DNA of 64,000 nt from Rhizomys pruinosus (lineage: Eukaryota > Chordata > Mammalia > Rodentia > Spalacidae). The stretch is from NCBI GenBank assembly GCA_009823505.1, contig VZQC01006589.1, positions 7,422,523 to 7,486,522 of the forward strand. Reading direction: 5' to 3'. The notes beneath the pieces are model-generated. The model searched no databases. It saw only the letters and a program-made list of their open reading frames with translations, and was not told the origin of the DNA. The translations under genes and the position numbers were made by a program. Positions 1-10,929 of this stretch are shown here, piece by piece. Numbering within the stretch: position 1 is the stretch's first letter; every line of letters starts with the position of its first letter.

Positions 1-373
1 CTTATAGCTGACTGTTATAGAGGTAATCTCCTACAAAACCAGTATAACTGCTTTAATTGACTAATAGACATAGGAACTGTGAAAATGATTATTCTCTATT
101 CAGAACCAAATATAATACTAAAGTCTTTTCAAGCTATGCATTTAAGCAAAATATATGAATACAGGAGAGTTCTGATATCAGCAATGGATTATTCTGCCAA
201 GGAGATGTTGGCCAGGGGATCCAAGACCCCCCAAAAGGTAAAGGCTTCTTGCCTGTAAACTGGGATACCTGCAAGAAGAGAGGCAGTAAGGCCCTGCTGT
301 TGAAGACCTGATGCAAGCATGGGAAAGATGTATTGAGACCACACTTGCAAGTGTACAGTTGGTGTCTGGAATG

Positions 374-414
374 CCAGAGAGTGTTACCAAAGGCCACTAA
401 ACCAATAAAGCAAA
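374..414 (+). repeat. 41-bp block repeated at 58794
   Basis: This block is identical to 58794-58834 in the same orientation and ends in an AATAAAG-type signal (ACCAATAAAGCAAA). The flanking sequence of the two copies is not obviously similar. It is probably part of a rodent interspersed repeat that I cannot name. Confidence 0.6.
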
Positions 415-457
415 AATTGGTCTCAAAACAAGAAGATTGACCTGAACATGTGAACAT

Positions 458-630
458 GTGTGTCCCTGTGTCTGCCCCCCCCATTTGTATGTTGAAACTT
501 GACCAAGAATTTGTTAGTACTAGGAAATGGAAGCTTTTGGAATATGGTTAAGTCATGAGACCTTCACCCTCAACAGTGGCATTAGCACTTTAAAAGAGTC
601 CTGAGTTAGTCCCTTGTCGTATCACATGAT
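458..630 (+). mobile_element. Old MaLR-like LTR fragment
   Basis: The order of motifs (TATGTTGAAACTT, then TTAAGTCATGAGA, then GGCATTAGCACTTTAAAAGAG, then a CACATGATGTGAGAG tail) follows the layout of mammalian MaLR long terminal repeats of the MST/MLT type. The copy is very diverged and has no internal region. The family assignment rests on remembered consensus order, not on an alignment. Confidence 0.4.
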
Positions 631-740
631 GTGAGAGGCTGAGGTAGGAGGGTAATAAGTTTGATACCTCTCTGATTTACCTAAGCAGTTCCAAGTTAGC
701 TTAGGCTATATAATGAGATATCTCAACAGAAAAATCAAAG
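630..740 (+). mobile_element. Degenerate B1-like SINE
   Basis: A GAGAGGCTGAGGTAGGAGG start, a central 'AAGTTAGCTTAGGCTATATAATGAGA' type core and a 'TATCTCAACAGAAAAA' end follow the right part of B1 in order. About 30 bases of unrelated or duplicated sequence sit in the middle. It is old and heavily mutated. Confidence 0.4.
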
Positions 741-1919
741 AACTCTGTGACTCATGGTGGACAAATTGCAGTAGTCAAAAGCAAACCATTACTGTGGTAA
801 AGCATAGATTTCAGACATGGCTGTGAGCACACTGTCCTCCAGTGTCTCAATGTGTTTTATAACTTGTTGCTACAGACTGTGGATGGGTTTTATGATGTTT
901 GTTTTATGTCTTAGTAATTATGGTCATGTGCTACTCAGGTCTCCTTTCAAGAGAAATTAGTCATAGATGTAGATTACATCTATTGACTACTTGAGATACT
1001 GTGAGCAGCAGTTAATCATTTTTATACACAACCTAATCTTTTCATGGACTCTTTCCATGAGTTGCTCATGCTTCTTCCTGAAGGTGAGAAATTTAAAAAT
1101 ATGATCATCTCTCTCTGATTCCAAACAACCATAATAAGCCATCTTTTCTCCAGATCCCCCTGGGAAGCTGGCTGAACACTGGAAATGAAAGCAATCTCAG
1201 CTACTCCCTCTGCTCCAAATCCTTTCCCTCATCTTTCTACAGTTCAGCAACAGCACTACATAATCAATACACTACATGATTAATCCATATCTCAGAACAC
1301 AAAACAGCAATGTGCCAGGGCCCACAATGTGGAGCAGCACAGTCTTGCCCAGGCCCTGGCTAGCAATGAGTCCTTTACCAGCTGTGATATGTGTAGCTCA
1401 AGGAGTCACTCTCTTAAGAGGTGGTCCAATTGCTCAAAGCTTCACCAGCAGTAAAGTTGCAGTATATTTCTGGAGACAATTGTATTGCTTGAGATATACC
1501 AGTTATTTGAGAATCATGGTGAGTAGAAGTTGGGAAGCAGTAGAAAATGGCCGCTAGAAGAATCTGTGTTTCATCTAGAGAACAAAGGTAAGGAGAGTCT
1601 CCTTTGCACATGTGAAGGTCTCATGTATAACATTCAGAATGGATCTTTGCCTTCTGTGAATTTTAGAGGAAGTTAAAACAAGCTTCAGAACTTATTATCA
1701 GATAGCCAATCTATACAAGCCATTATTCCCAGTAAAGTTTTTTTTTTCCAAGCAGGGATCTTCAGACTTATATTAGTTATATATAGATTCAGAAAGATAA
1801 ATGGGTCAAAAGATCAAGGTTTAAGAATACCAACTCCACCTACACTATAGCACATGACCTTGGTCACAATCTTGAGTAGTGTTTGAAGGAAGACCATTTT
1901 TAAAGTCTGCTGTTGATTT
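741..1919. other. No gene or clear repeat recognised
   Basis: This stretch is AT-rich. A 93-codon open frame at 1276-1557 (+) has no recognisable domain, no retroposon match and no Kozak or splice context that would support it. Confidence 0.5.
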
Positions 1920-2098
1920 TGCTCAGCATAGTGTGCATTGCTCTTGCAGAGGAACCTAGTTTGGATTACAGCACCCACTTCATATGGTTTAATATTGCCA
2001 ATAACTCTAGCCCCAAGGGATCCTGCACCCTCTTCTGGCTGCAGTGGTCACCTGCACTGACATACACATACATATATTCACATAATTAAAAATAAAAT
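1920..2098 (+). mobile_element. Degenerate B3/B2 SINE
   Basis: The order is a tRNA-like head remnant (GCTCTTGCAGAGGAACC), CAGCACCCACTT, AACTCTAGCCCCAAGGGATC, CACCCTCTTCTGGCTGCAG, then a CACATACATATATTCACATA(A-rich) tail. This is the B3 order on the plus strand. It is diverged and shows no clear target duplication. Confidence 0.6.
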
Positions 2099-3860
2099 CA
2101 ATCCAAAAACCATGTGTGATTAAGTGGTCTGCTAGGAAAATACACAATCAGCTGAGGCCAGGAAAAGCATAAAACCACAATAAATCACTGTCCAGCATGA
2201 CACACACTGCCATGCACACATGCATTAGGACACATAGAATTGTAAATCAGAAATAATTCTTTTTAATGTTTTTACTGAGCTTTTGTATATTTTACACAGC
2301 AGTGTAAAATGTATTAATCAAATTTAGATGTCCTCCTGCCTCTCTGCCCCTCTCCATACTCTAAAAAAACCTTTAATTAATTGAATCACTATTAGTTTTA
2401 GAAAGTCATTGTAGCATATGATCTGGGGAATTATAATTTGGCAAATAGTAAAAATAGCTTTATGAAAGTGTTAATGAGTATGAAGACACTAAAAAACTCA
2501 AATAGTTTTGAAATTAACATACCCTAAGGATGTGAATACTGAAGTAAAATGTAAAATATCTGAATTTCTTTCATTTTGGTCAGGCACATTTCAAGCCAAG
2601 GTTATATCTGCATGAGATATCTGTTAACATTGTTGCATGGAGAATTAAACTGTGAAAAAAAAAGTATCTTAGATTTTACATTTAACAAACTTTTTTTACA
2701 CTTCTGAACATATAATCCTCTGAGATTTATAATTATACATATCTTTGAATAAATTTTTATACATTTGTAGCTATTTCAATGTCAAAACCAAATGAAAATC
2801 AGTTCAAATGGAATTAAACAACAGAATCAAGAGAGATAGGCCCTCCTCAGTGACTGAAGATGATGGGACTGTGCCATCTGAATAGCTAGGGGCCTACATG
2901 AGCAATGAGAAATTTCTATTTGCTTCACAAAATATAAATAATCATTAGTCATTAACATGACAACTGAAGCGATCGGCAACTGTACCCACGTGAAAACAAT
3001 ACCGTTTTCAACATTGAGACAATATTAAATTCATTTAGGCATGTAAAATTTCAACAACTTTAGGAAATATTTTATACTATTTTTTTTTAATTTGCCTATA
3101 AACTAAGAAAACAAACTTCAGTTTTAGTCAGAGATTGATAATTCATGATTCTGAATCAGGCCTCTGAGTTTCCAGGAAGAATATCTTCCACACTCTGATT
3201 ATGACAAGTGTCGTCACTGCCAAGCCGGTAGCTGTAAGCAGAGAGGGTCCATCACAGAACAGCTAATGCTTGTCCAATGTCATAGAGCAATTTTAAGAGT
3301 AGACCTTGCAGAGAAAGGAAGTCAATGGAATCTTGGAAAGTAGTTTACAACAGATATGAACTGAGGAAAAACAGAGGGTCTATGCAGAAGAATATTTCTC
3401 TGTGATTGCCATAGAAATGATGAAGTAGAGAATCCACTCATCATGTCTGTTGATAACGACGTTAACCTTACCATCCATATCTCTTCCCTAACCACAGCCA
3501 TTTTATCAGAATTATATGCAGGATCTGCTCTTAATTCCCTTTGCTTAGTTCTCAAAATAACGATGAGGTGATCTTTTCAAAAAGCAAACATTGTTGTGAC
3601 ATTTGTGTCCTTTAAGCCTTTCAGAAATCTGCATTACTCTAGAGAAATGAACACAATCCTTAGAGTGGCCCACCATGGCCTATGTATGGGAAGATGCAGG
3701 CTCCCCTAGGCGCACCTTCTTAGCTAGCCCTCCCCACTCACTGTGTTAACAACTGACCTTCCTCAATCCCTCCACTTGGTGGTGTGATTCGCCTCACCAT
3801 TTTCCTGAATGTTTACCTTATTTACCTTGAAAAAAAATGGATAGATATATAGATAAGATA
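2099..3860. other. No gene recognised
   Basis: This is AT-rich single-copy-looking DNA. A short perfect hairpin (9-bp stem ATTTTACAC/GTGTAAAAT with a 4-base loop) lies at about 2290-2311. The open frame at 3322-3555 (-) has no recognisable family. Confidence 0.5.
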
Positions 3861-4029
3861 TTTTGTTTTTGTTTGGTCTTTCGAGACAGGGACTCCCTTT
3901 AAATCCCCCCCAACTGTCCCGGAACTCACTCTGTAGACCAGGGCTGGCCTTGAAACCGTCACAAAATCAAGGCCTTCCCTGCTGCCTCCTGAGTGCTAGG
4001 TGAGGCGTGCTGCCACCACAACCCGGACT
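3861..4029 (-). mobile_element. B1 SINE, reverse orientation
   Basis: Read on the plus strand it is T-rich sequence, CGAGACAGGGACTCCCTTT, ACTCACTCTGTAGACCAGG, CTGGCCTTGAAACC, then TGCTGCCACCACAACCCGG, which is B1 in reverse. It is moderately diverged. Confidence 0.8.
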
Positions 4030-4330
4030 GAAAAAATTTTCATTTGTCAAGTCACTGGCAGGCAGAGGCAAAGTAGATAACTCCATGGTATATGGTGTGA
4101 TTATGTGTAATTTCCAGGCTGGGGAGAAGTAGATAGTGGACCTTGTCTAAATTACGTTTTTTAGTTTTAGTTTTCATTGTGCATTTTTCATTGTACATGG
4201 TATTGAGTTACATAAGGAAATTTTCATTAAGTATGAGAAGAATATACTGTTTTCTTGTACATCGGCTCAACTCTTGGCTTCTTCTTGGAAACTTTCCATG
4301 AGGCCTGGAAACCTGGTCAAGTTCTAGCGT

Positions 4331-4355
4331 TTCTCTCTCTCTCTCTCTCTCTCTC
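4331..4355. repeat. (TC)n microsatellite
   Basis: A pure CT dinucleotide run of about 12 units. Confidence 0.9.
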
Positions 4356-4469
4356 CTCCTTCATTTCTTATTTTTCATTTATTTTTATAAAGTTTAAAGT
4401 TGAGAGTACCTCATTCCTCATGAATATCAGATTGTACCAATTAACTACATTCTCTATGAAGACAGCATA

Positions 4470-4530
4470 TATCTCTATCTCTATCTATCTATCTATCTAT
4501 CTAATCTATCTATCTATCAATCTATCTATA
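4470..4530. repeat. (TCTA)n microsatellite
   Basis: TCTA units with two interruptions (AATC and CAATC) lie just upstream of the SINE insertion site. Confidence 0.9.
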
Positions 4531-4553
4531 AAACCCAGCTTAAATCTCTTGTT

Positions 4554-4788
4554 TTTTAATGTTTTTTATTTATTTATTTTTTTTGTGTGTGTGTATGAAT
4601 GTGTTGTCTGCATGTGGGTTTGTGCACCCATGTCGTGTAATGCTGCGAAGTTCAGAAAAAGGCATTGGATTCCCCTGGGACTGGAGTTAAAGAAGGTTCT
4701 CAGCCACCATGTGGGTGCTGGGGATCGAACCCGGGTCTTCTGCAAGAGCAGTCAGCGCTCTTAACTGCTAGTCCATCTCTCCAGCCCC
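4554..4788 (-). mobile_element. B2/B3 SINE with perfect target duplication
   Basis: A full-length tRNA-derived SINE in reverse orientation. The tRNA-like head is at the right end (GGGGCTGGAGAGATGG in reverse) and the A-rich tail is at the left. The flanks carry a perfect 12-base target duplication, AAATCTCTTGTT, at 4542-4553 and 4789-4800. It has a single copy of the CCTGGAACTGGAGTTNN unit that is doubled or tripled in younger copies in this window. The A and B box regions of the tRNA-like promoter are readable. It is probably a recent insertion. Confidence 0.92.
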
Positions 4789-4800
4789 AAATCTCTTGTT

Positions 4801-6885
4801 AAGTTATTCTGGCTACAACTAAATTAAAAAGAGTAAGGAGTTCCAATGATCAAGGGAAAGAGTTTGGTTATCCAACAGGGCTTTCTTTCATAACCCAAAC
4901 TCACAACAATGGTTCATTTCACAGTGCCATCAACAAGGAGTAGCTTCCAGGACTCAGGTGACTGTTGTCATACTTCATGGATTTCATTAAGACAGTGGAA
5001 GGGCAACCATCTCTACTAGCCCTCTGTCTTTTCTCCTTTGTTACCGTTTCGCCTAAAGCATGCTCTAAACTGGGCGCCAAGGGATAGGATACTTAGAAGT
5101 TACGGCACTATACAACGTTTTCTTGCTAAAATACTGAAAGCAAAACAAAATTTATTTTTGGCTTGGGAGAACTATTTTGCTGCTGTGGCTCCTGATAGAT
5201 TCATCTGTGAAGGCGATTCAACATGTGCATCCACAATCCCAGCACACAGCCCTGGGAGATTGGTGTAAGGATTTAGCAAATACCAATTTAAATAACTTCT
5301 TTATATCTTTGCCACAGAAAAGATTAGGAAAATAAACTGCTTTAAAACATAAATCTAAGGGTTATTTTGACTTGTGAAATGGGGAAAAAGATTATAAATT
5401 TTATCATAATTTAAGAAAAATTGTTATATTCATGTTTATTTTCTCCTAAAGGATGAAATGAAGTCATTATTACATGGTAGGTGTCATGGAACTGAAGGTT
5501 GATAGGGAAATATTTGAACAAAGTCTCTTGTCATCATTATATAGAGAGAATATTTCATTTTATCTGTATTCGATAAGGTAGATTACACTCTATTTCTAAT
5601 ATGTAAACAATAAAACTTCCCATAGTGATTTTATCAAGCAAAGAAATCAAGATCTAGAGACAAGACCTCACAAACTTTGCTGTTATTCCAAAAAAAAAAA
5701 AATTCTCCTGTAAACAAAGATTTTCATTAGTATAAATCAAATGTGTTATGAAGCAAAAATGTTGGCTGGAGCTTTAAGTTACACAGTAGTGTGAAGTGTT
5801 TAAACCGAGACAACCTAGACGCTGAACAGCAAGGGGTTCATACCAAGGACCTCGACCCAGGCTCTAGGCCCCATCTGTAGTATACACAGCTACAGATTAT
5901 ATTTTCTCTAAAGTGACATTATGCATTATTATAACAGATAAAAGCAGATGTGGTCAGAGAAGGCACATGTAACTTTGAAGAATAGTAACTATCTAGAAAA
6001 GGACTTGGGAACAGTTGCGTTTGGGATTAAGCAAAGATGAGTTCAAGTGGGTCAACCTCAGTCATAGGGTTTGTCTGTAGCCCCCTTCTTCAGCTGTCAT
6101 GCAGCCTGGGTGAGGCTCTGCTGCCTCTTCAACTGTTAAACACAGGTTTCTGATGTGCGATGTTTGGAAGGTAGAATCTGAACTTAGAAGCTGGCTGGGG
6201 TTGGCAGGTGTAAGCTTAGCACTTGGGGACCTAGTACCAGAAACTGAAAGGCAAATGGGCAACTCTGGAATCACTTCCTGAGCATCCCAGACCCCAGCAT
6301 CCTTCAGACAGTGAAACAGCCCTTTGCTGTTTCTGCTGTTAACTTTTGTTTTGTTTTGTTTTTCTTTATGCCACTCTACCAAAAATCCAAAAATCCTCAA
6401 GTCAAATGGTTATGGCGGTCAACACTGCAGCACAAGAGCAGACCGCACAGGAGACTGTCTCTTAGAAAAATCACTGATAACTCTAAGCAGATGCTTATTT
6501 AGCTGTAGAGGGCATTTAGATCAGTCACAGCCATTTGCTGTGCCAAACCATCACTTGTGTGGCCCAATGATGTCCTTTCCTCTTAACACCTGTCATGGTA
6601 GAGCCTCCACCAGGGGAACTTCTCCCGTTCTGGTCAAGGTGAAAATGGGTACAGGATTATTTACCGTTCATCGAGGCTTGTGATTACCAAATGCTGCACA
6701 CTGAAACCTCCTTGTCTGTGGCACAGGAGGAAGAGAAATTAGTTGCACATTTTATGTAGTTGCCTGAAGCTATTCATGAGAAATTCCAATTGGTTGGTAC
6801 AAATGTGGGTTTAGTCTGGATGCCTGTTTGACTGGCAATTTCTTTGCTTGAAAGCTTTAACAGGTTTTAAACCTGCTTTGAGTAG
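4801..6885. other. No gene recognised
   Basis: Several 60-120 codon open frames lie at 5038-5268 and 6062-6683. They overlap each other on both strands and show no domain, and I see no clear retroposon structure here. Confidence 0.5.
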
Positions 6886-6889
6886 GTGT

Positions 6890-7135
6890 GGATTTTGTGG
6901 ATGTTTTCAACATTATTGCAAGTTCCCATGGCCTGAAACCTTCTTTTCTGTTATGTTCATATACCAACCCTGGATCTTACAATCTTTCCAACACTCTTCC
7001 ACAATGGTCCCTAAGCCTACTGGGGTGGGTGAGGTTTACTAGAAGATCCCTGTCCAGAGACCTTCAGTCTGGAGCCTCTGATCCTGTAAAACATAGCCAG
7101 TGTGGCCTTCTCTGTGCGTTGCACTCTGTTGTATG
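6890..7135 (-). mobile_element. L1 3'-UTR-like fragment
   Basis: The sequence CTGGATCTTACAATCTTTCC followed by CTCTTCCACAATGGTCCCTAAG is a motif of old rodent L1 3' UTRs read in antisense. Related copies occur at about 12.4 and 15.4 kb. Orientation is inferred from the 15-kb copy. Confidence 0.45.
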
Positions 7136-7139
7136 AGGA

Positions 7140-7534
7140 AACTTTGCTGGGAGAGCTGAGGGATGTACTAGTGTTCTCCTGATACCCATTCCACTATGTT
7201 CCATGGGTCTTATGCTGACTAAATCAGACAAACACCCAGCATAGAATGAGGGAAATGGACAGCAGGCTCCAAACCTAGCTGAAGAACTATTGGCAACTGA
7301 TTACTGCTGGGTGAGAAAAGTAGTCCTTCTTTAAAGGAATGACTCTAGATAGGCTGAACTTGCACCAAGGAACATCTGGATAGAAATACTTGACTGGATA
7401 AGACCACATATATTACAGAATGTGTGAAATCCGGTGGGGTGAACTAAGGGAACACAGATGAGGGAGGGGGTTCTAAATGTAAGGTCTACTACATGAAATG
7501 CACAAAACTCAATAAAGATATTTTTTAAAATGCT
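7140..7534 (+). mobile_element. Old L1 3' UTR, plus strand
   Basis: It contains CTGAAGAACTATTGGCAACTG, CTGCTGGGTGAGAAAAG, a G-rich stretch (ATGAGGGAGGGGG) and a terminal GAAATGCACAAAACTCAATAAAG followed by A/T-rich sequence. These occur in the order seen in rodent Lx-type L1 3' UTRs. Similar pieces lie at 13.4, 33.7 and 34.6 kb. Confidence 0.6.
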
Positions 7535-7780
7535 TTGACAATGCCTATCGGCTACCCAGTGCTCAAGAGAAGCGCCGCCTTCATCCCTCTATTTCAGAGA
7601 CACAACAGGACAAAATTAATTTTGTCTCCGGTCTGAATGAAACGAATGTGGTTTTCAACAACCATTCCCTACAGCACTGTCTAGAATCACCTGTAAATCC
7701 ACTGGTTGGCAATTTTAAAGGCCAAATTAAAAATTATCATCTAGCATTTATTTCTTTTGTTTAAGAAACGCATTCAATTT

Positions 7781-8009
7781 TTAAGAATTTATTTATTGTT
7801 TTTATTTCATGTGTTTGAGTCTCTTGCCTGCATACATGTAAGTGCACCTGCCCTGGCAAAGCCTGAGGAGGTAGGAAGAGGCTGCCAGATTCCCCTGGAG
7901 CTGAAGTACAGATGGTTGTTAGCCATCATATGGGAGGTTGAGAATCTAAACAGGGTCTTCTGCAAGAGTGGCCAGAGCTCTTAAGCGCTGAGTCATCTCT
8001 CCATCCCAG
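7781..8009 (-). mobile_element. B2/B3 SINE, diverged
   Basis: A full-length reverse copy with the head at the right (CATCTCTCCATCCC) and the A/T-rich tail at the left. An imperfect target duplication (12 of 14 bases, AACGCATTCAATTT at 7767 against AACACATTTAATTT at 8010) flanks it. It has a single CCTGGAGCTGAAGTACA unit. Confidence 0.85.
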
Positions 8010-8023
8010 AACACATTTAATTT

Positions 8024-9655
8024 ATTGAGGTGATACTAAAAGTCCAGTGTTCTGTTGGACAATTACAGAAATCATTCCTGCTGTCACTCATTTCTTAAAA
8101 GATGTTTACTTCTGCTATAACTTGTGAGCATTCTGTAGGATTTCACAAATGTGCTTGAGTGGCCAGATATTTTTTCCCTGGGATGCTCCTGCTCCTATCG
8201 GTTTTTCTTCATGGACTATTTCCCTTTCCTGTATCAGAGAGGTGAACACATACTTTTCTTTCACAACTCTATTGAGATGATGTGTCTAGAATACTGTAGT
8301 TCACAAGAGCGGAGTTCTTCTCTGATGTACTTTCTCTCTCTGGTACTAAGAAAACTGCACTTAAGTATCTTCAAACGAGTCTCGCTTGACTGAAATATGA
8401 AAAAAGAAACAGAAAGGAAGAAATCAAGCAGGGACATGCCTGCCGTTTAGTGCCTGTAAGGTTAATTTCCTGTCATCCTCTTGCCCTTGTGTACTGCCAA
8501 TCAAGAAGTACATCCAATGCAGCAGGATGTCACACCAAGGAAGTGGCACTCGCCTCAAAAAACCAAGTAATTAAGGAATCATTTTCAGAAGAAGGCGGTG
8601 CTGACCATGAGATGAAGAACTGTACTGACTGGGAAGAAAGACTGGGGAGACATTTATGCAGAGAAAAATCATTCAGAGGCTTTCCTTCCTCGTGTGTGTA
8701 GCTTGTCAGAATATTGAAGACTATAAGTTTGCCCATTGTCCAACCTCTTACCTCATCTCCAAGTCAACTGCCCCTAGGTTAGGTGAAGATTCACACATTA
8801 AGTCTCCCAAGTGTGTATCAAATAGAATATAAGGCAAATATAAGTCAATGATAGAAAAGTGACAGGAAGTTAAGGCAGGAAAGTTATTTTACTCTATATG
8901 TCAGTTTTACATTTAGAATGCAGAGAAGTAGGATGTATAAAGTCTTTGAACAGCATCTGGTAGTCAGTGGGTATATGATTTTGAGGATTTTTATAATTTT
9001 TGCCTTTAATAACTTTTTACTGGAAATGTATATGCATATGCAGTTTTATTTTTTTATATGTTCTATAATATGGCTACCTAGTAGAATACATACTTAATTT
9101 TAAATATTCCCCATGTTTTAAATATATTTTATTAAGTGCTTCCTGAGGAATACACTGGAATGGTACATGGTGATGTCTATTGGTTTTATCAGAAAACATT
9201 GACCTTACCACATAAAATCCACCAGGAAATAAGCCTTTCATGAAGAAATAATTTTCACATATAGATTTTGAAATGAATATTTGATTTAAGAAATAATAGC
9301 TAAGGAAAATACAGAGGAGAACGACTGTTTTATATTACCAGGAAGACCACTGAGAAGTATCAAGCTCTGATTCCATACTGAGATTCTCACTGTTAGTGAG
9401 TCATAGTTATATAGATCTCAAACTGGAATCTGAGTCCATTTGTGGAGTTAATTCGTGGAGATCCCCAGCCTACCCTGTGATTTGTTGAATTCTATTTATT
9501 CCTGTCCCTGTAGTAAATTTATTTTATAATAACCACCCACACAAAACAATTCAGAAATCCATCAGCAGAGTAATGACCAAATTAACATTTTGACATACAG
9601 TTATAGATGAATATGTACTTGGGCATAGGTTAGTTCAACAGGGATTTTTTTTCCT
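8024..9655. other. No gene recognised
   Basis: AT-rich DNA. Opposed open frames at 8450-8701 (+) and 8530-8736 (-) cover the same bases and show no known family. Confidence 0.5.
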
Positions 9656-10003
9656 TTATTCAGTCACATATGGCTTGCTTTCTAATATCATCAAAATCTC
9701 CATATTTTGTTCCAAAGACAAAGTGAGCTTCACTGAAGTTTGAGTGCTTCCCATCTTCTCTCTTCCTCTGTGAAATGATCTTCCAGCACTCCCTGGCCGA
9801 GGCCATCTAAGACCTTCTTCGCTCCAACTGTCATTGGGGGCAAACATTTTCAATGCTGACAGAGGAATCCACTCTACTTCCCTAGGGGAGAAGTCTGGAT
9901 TCCAGGTATCCTGGAAATACTGGGTCCAAGTTTTATCTAAATATCTATTTTCAACATAAGTACTGGAACTACAAAAATGACATGTTTTGAAATCATACAT
10001 CAT
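9656..10003 (-). other. Unrecognised 115-codon open frame
   Basis: The frame begins with two Met codons, contains a Trp- and Pro-rich middle (WNPDFSPREVEW) and ends in SKPYVTE. Its stop overlaps AATAAA, followed two bases later by eight A residues. That could mark the 3' end of a retroposed transcript, although the signal lies unusually close to the A tract and I find no convincing target duplication. The region is richer in GC than its flanks. I recognise no protein family, and it may be chance. Confidence 0.2.
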
Positions 10004-10089
10004 TTGCTACTTAGTGGAGGAGGGTAGGTTTGACATCTGCTTTCATTATATTAACCTACACTCTTCTGTCCTTGGTATTATTGACTGCT

Positions 10090-10450
10090 GCTTCTAGGAT
10101 TTTTTTTTTTATTATTCTTGATTCTTTGCTGTTTTCTGTAGACATATTTTGATAGATAACAATTATGTGTTAGACCATGACAGTTTTATTTGTTGTTTAT
10201 TCTTACTTGTTCTAGGTGTTTTTATTTTTCTTGTTTCTCTGGAATTCTCTATAAGCATATATCCTAGATAGACAATGTGATTGTCAAAGACAGTTTTATT
10301 TATTCTTTATACATTTTTGCTTCCTTTTCTTATGGCATTAAGTAGCAAGTCTTGTACAATATAAAAGGCATGATGACATAAAAAGGGGATATTCTTGTCT
10401 TGTTTCCAAGTTTACTAGAAATGTATCTGGGTTCTTTTTGTATTGAAGGT
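10090..10450 (-). mobile_element. Degenerate antisense L1 ORF2 fragment (possible)
   Basis: GGGGATATTCTTGTCTTGTTTCC followed by AGTTTACTAGAAATG resembles the antisense of L1 ORF2 downstream of the reverse-transcriptase core. The rest is too decayed for a firm call. Confidence 0.35.
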
Positions 10451-10759
10451 GTGGTTACAGGTCTCTTGGTGAGACAGGGAATTACTGTCTACTGTGACTT
10501 TTCTAAGAGTTTTTCGTCATAGCTTTTTATTGTATTAAGATAAAATATTTGTTTTATATGTGCTTGAATTTGGAATTGGACTTTCCACTGAAGTCCCAAG
10601 TATTAAAAGTTCATTTCCTTCCCTTGCCCACTGGGAGCTAGGAGCAGGGAGCCTTAAGGAATGCACATGGACAGGTACAGGGCTGCTCTTAGATTGGAAG
10701 ACTTTGAAGTATATTATAGGCCTATAGTCATAAAAATATACTATAGGCCTGTAATATTT

Positions 10760-10905
10760 AGCTGGGCATGGTGGCACATGCCTTTATTCCTAGCATTCGG
10801 GAGGCAGAGGCAGGTGGATTTTTATTAGTTCAAGGCCAGCCTAGTCTACAGAGTGAGTTCCAGGACAGCTGGGGATATAGGGTGACCCTGTCTCAAAAAG
10901 ACAAA
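10760..10905 (+). mobile_element. B1 SINE
   Basis: A full-length B1: AGCTGGGCATGGTGGCAC, GGGAGGCAGAGGCAGGTGG, GAGTTCCAGGACAGC, then CCCTGTCTCAAAAAG and an A-rich tail. The tail runs directly into the L1 that starts at 10930. Confidence 0.93.
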
Positions 10906-10929
10906 AAAATAAAAATAAGTAAATAAAAA

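Noticed and set aside
1276..1557. 93-codon open frame as a gene
   Set aside because: No domain, no promoter or splice context and no retrocopy hallmarks. Its length is expected by chance in this much DNA.
4255..4764. 169-codon open frame with hydrophobic and Ser/Leu stretches
   Set aside because: It runs through a TC microsatellite, a TCTA microsatellite and a reversed SINE. No part is gene-like.
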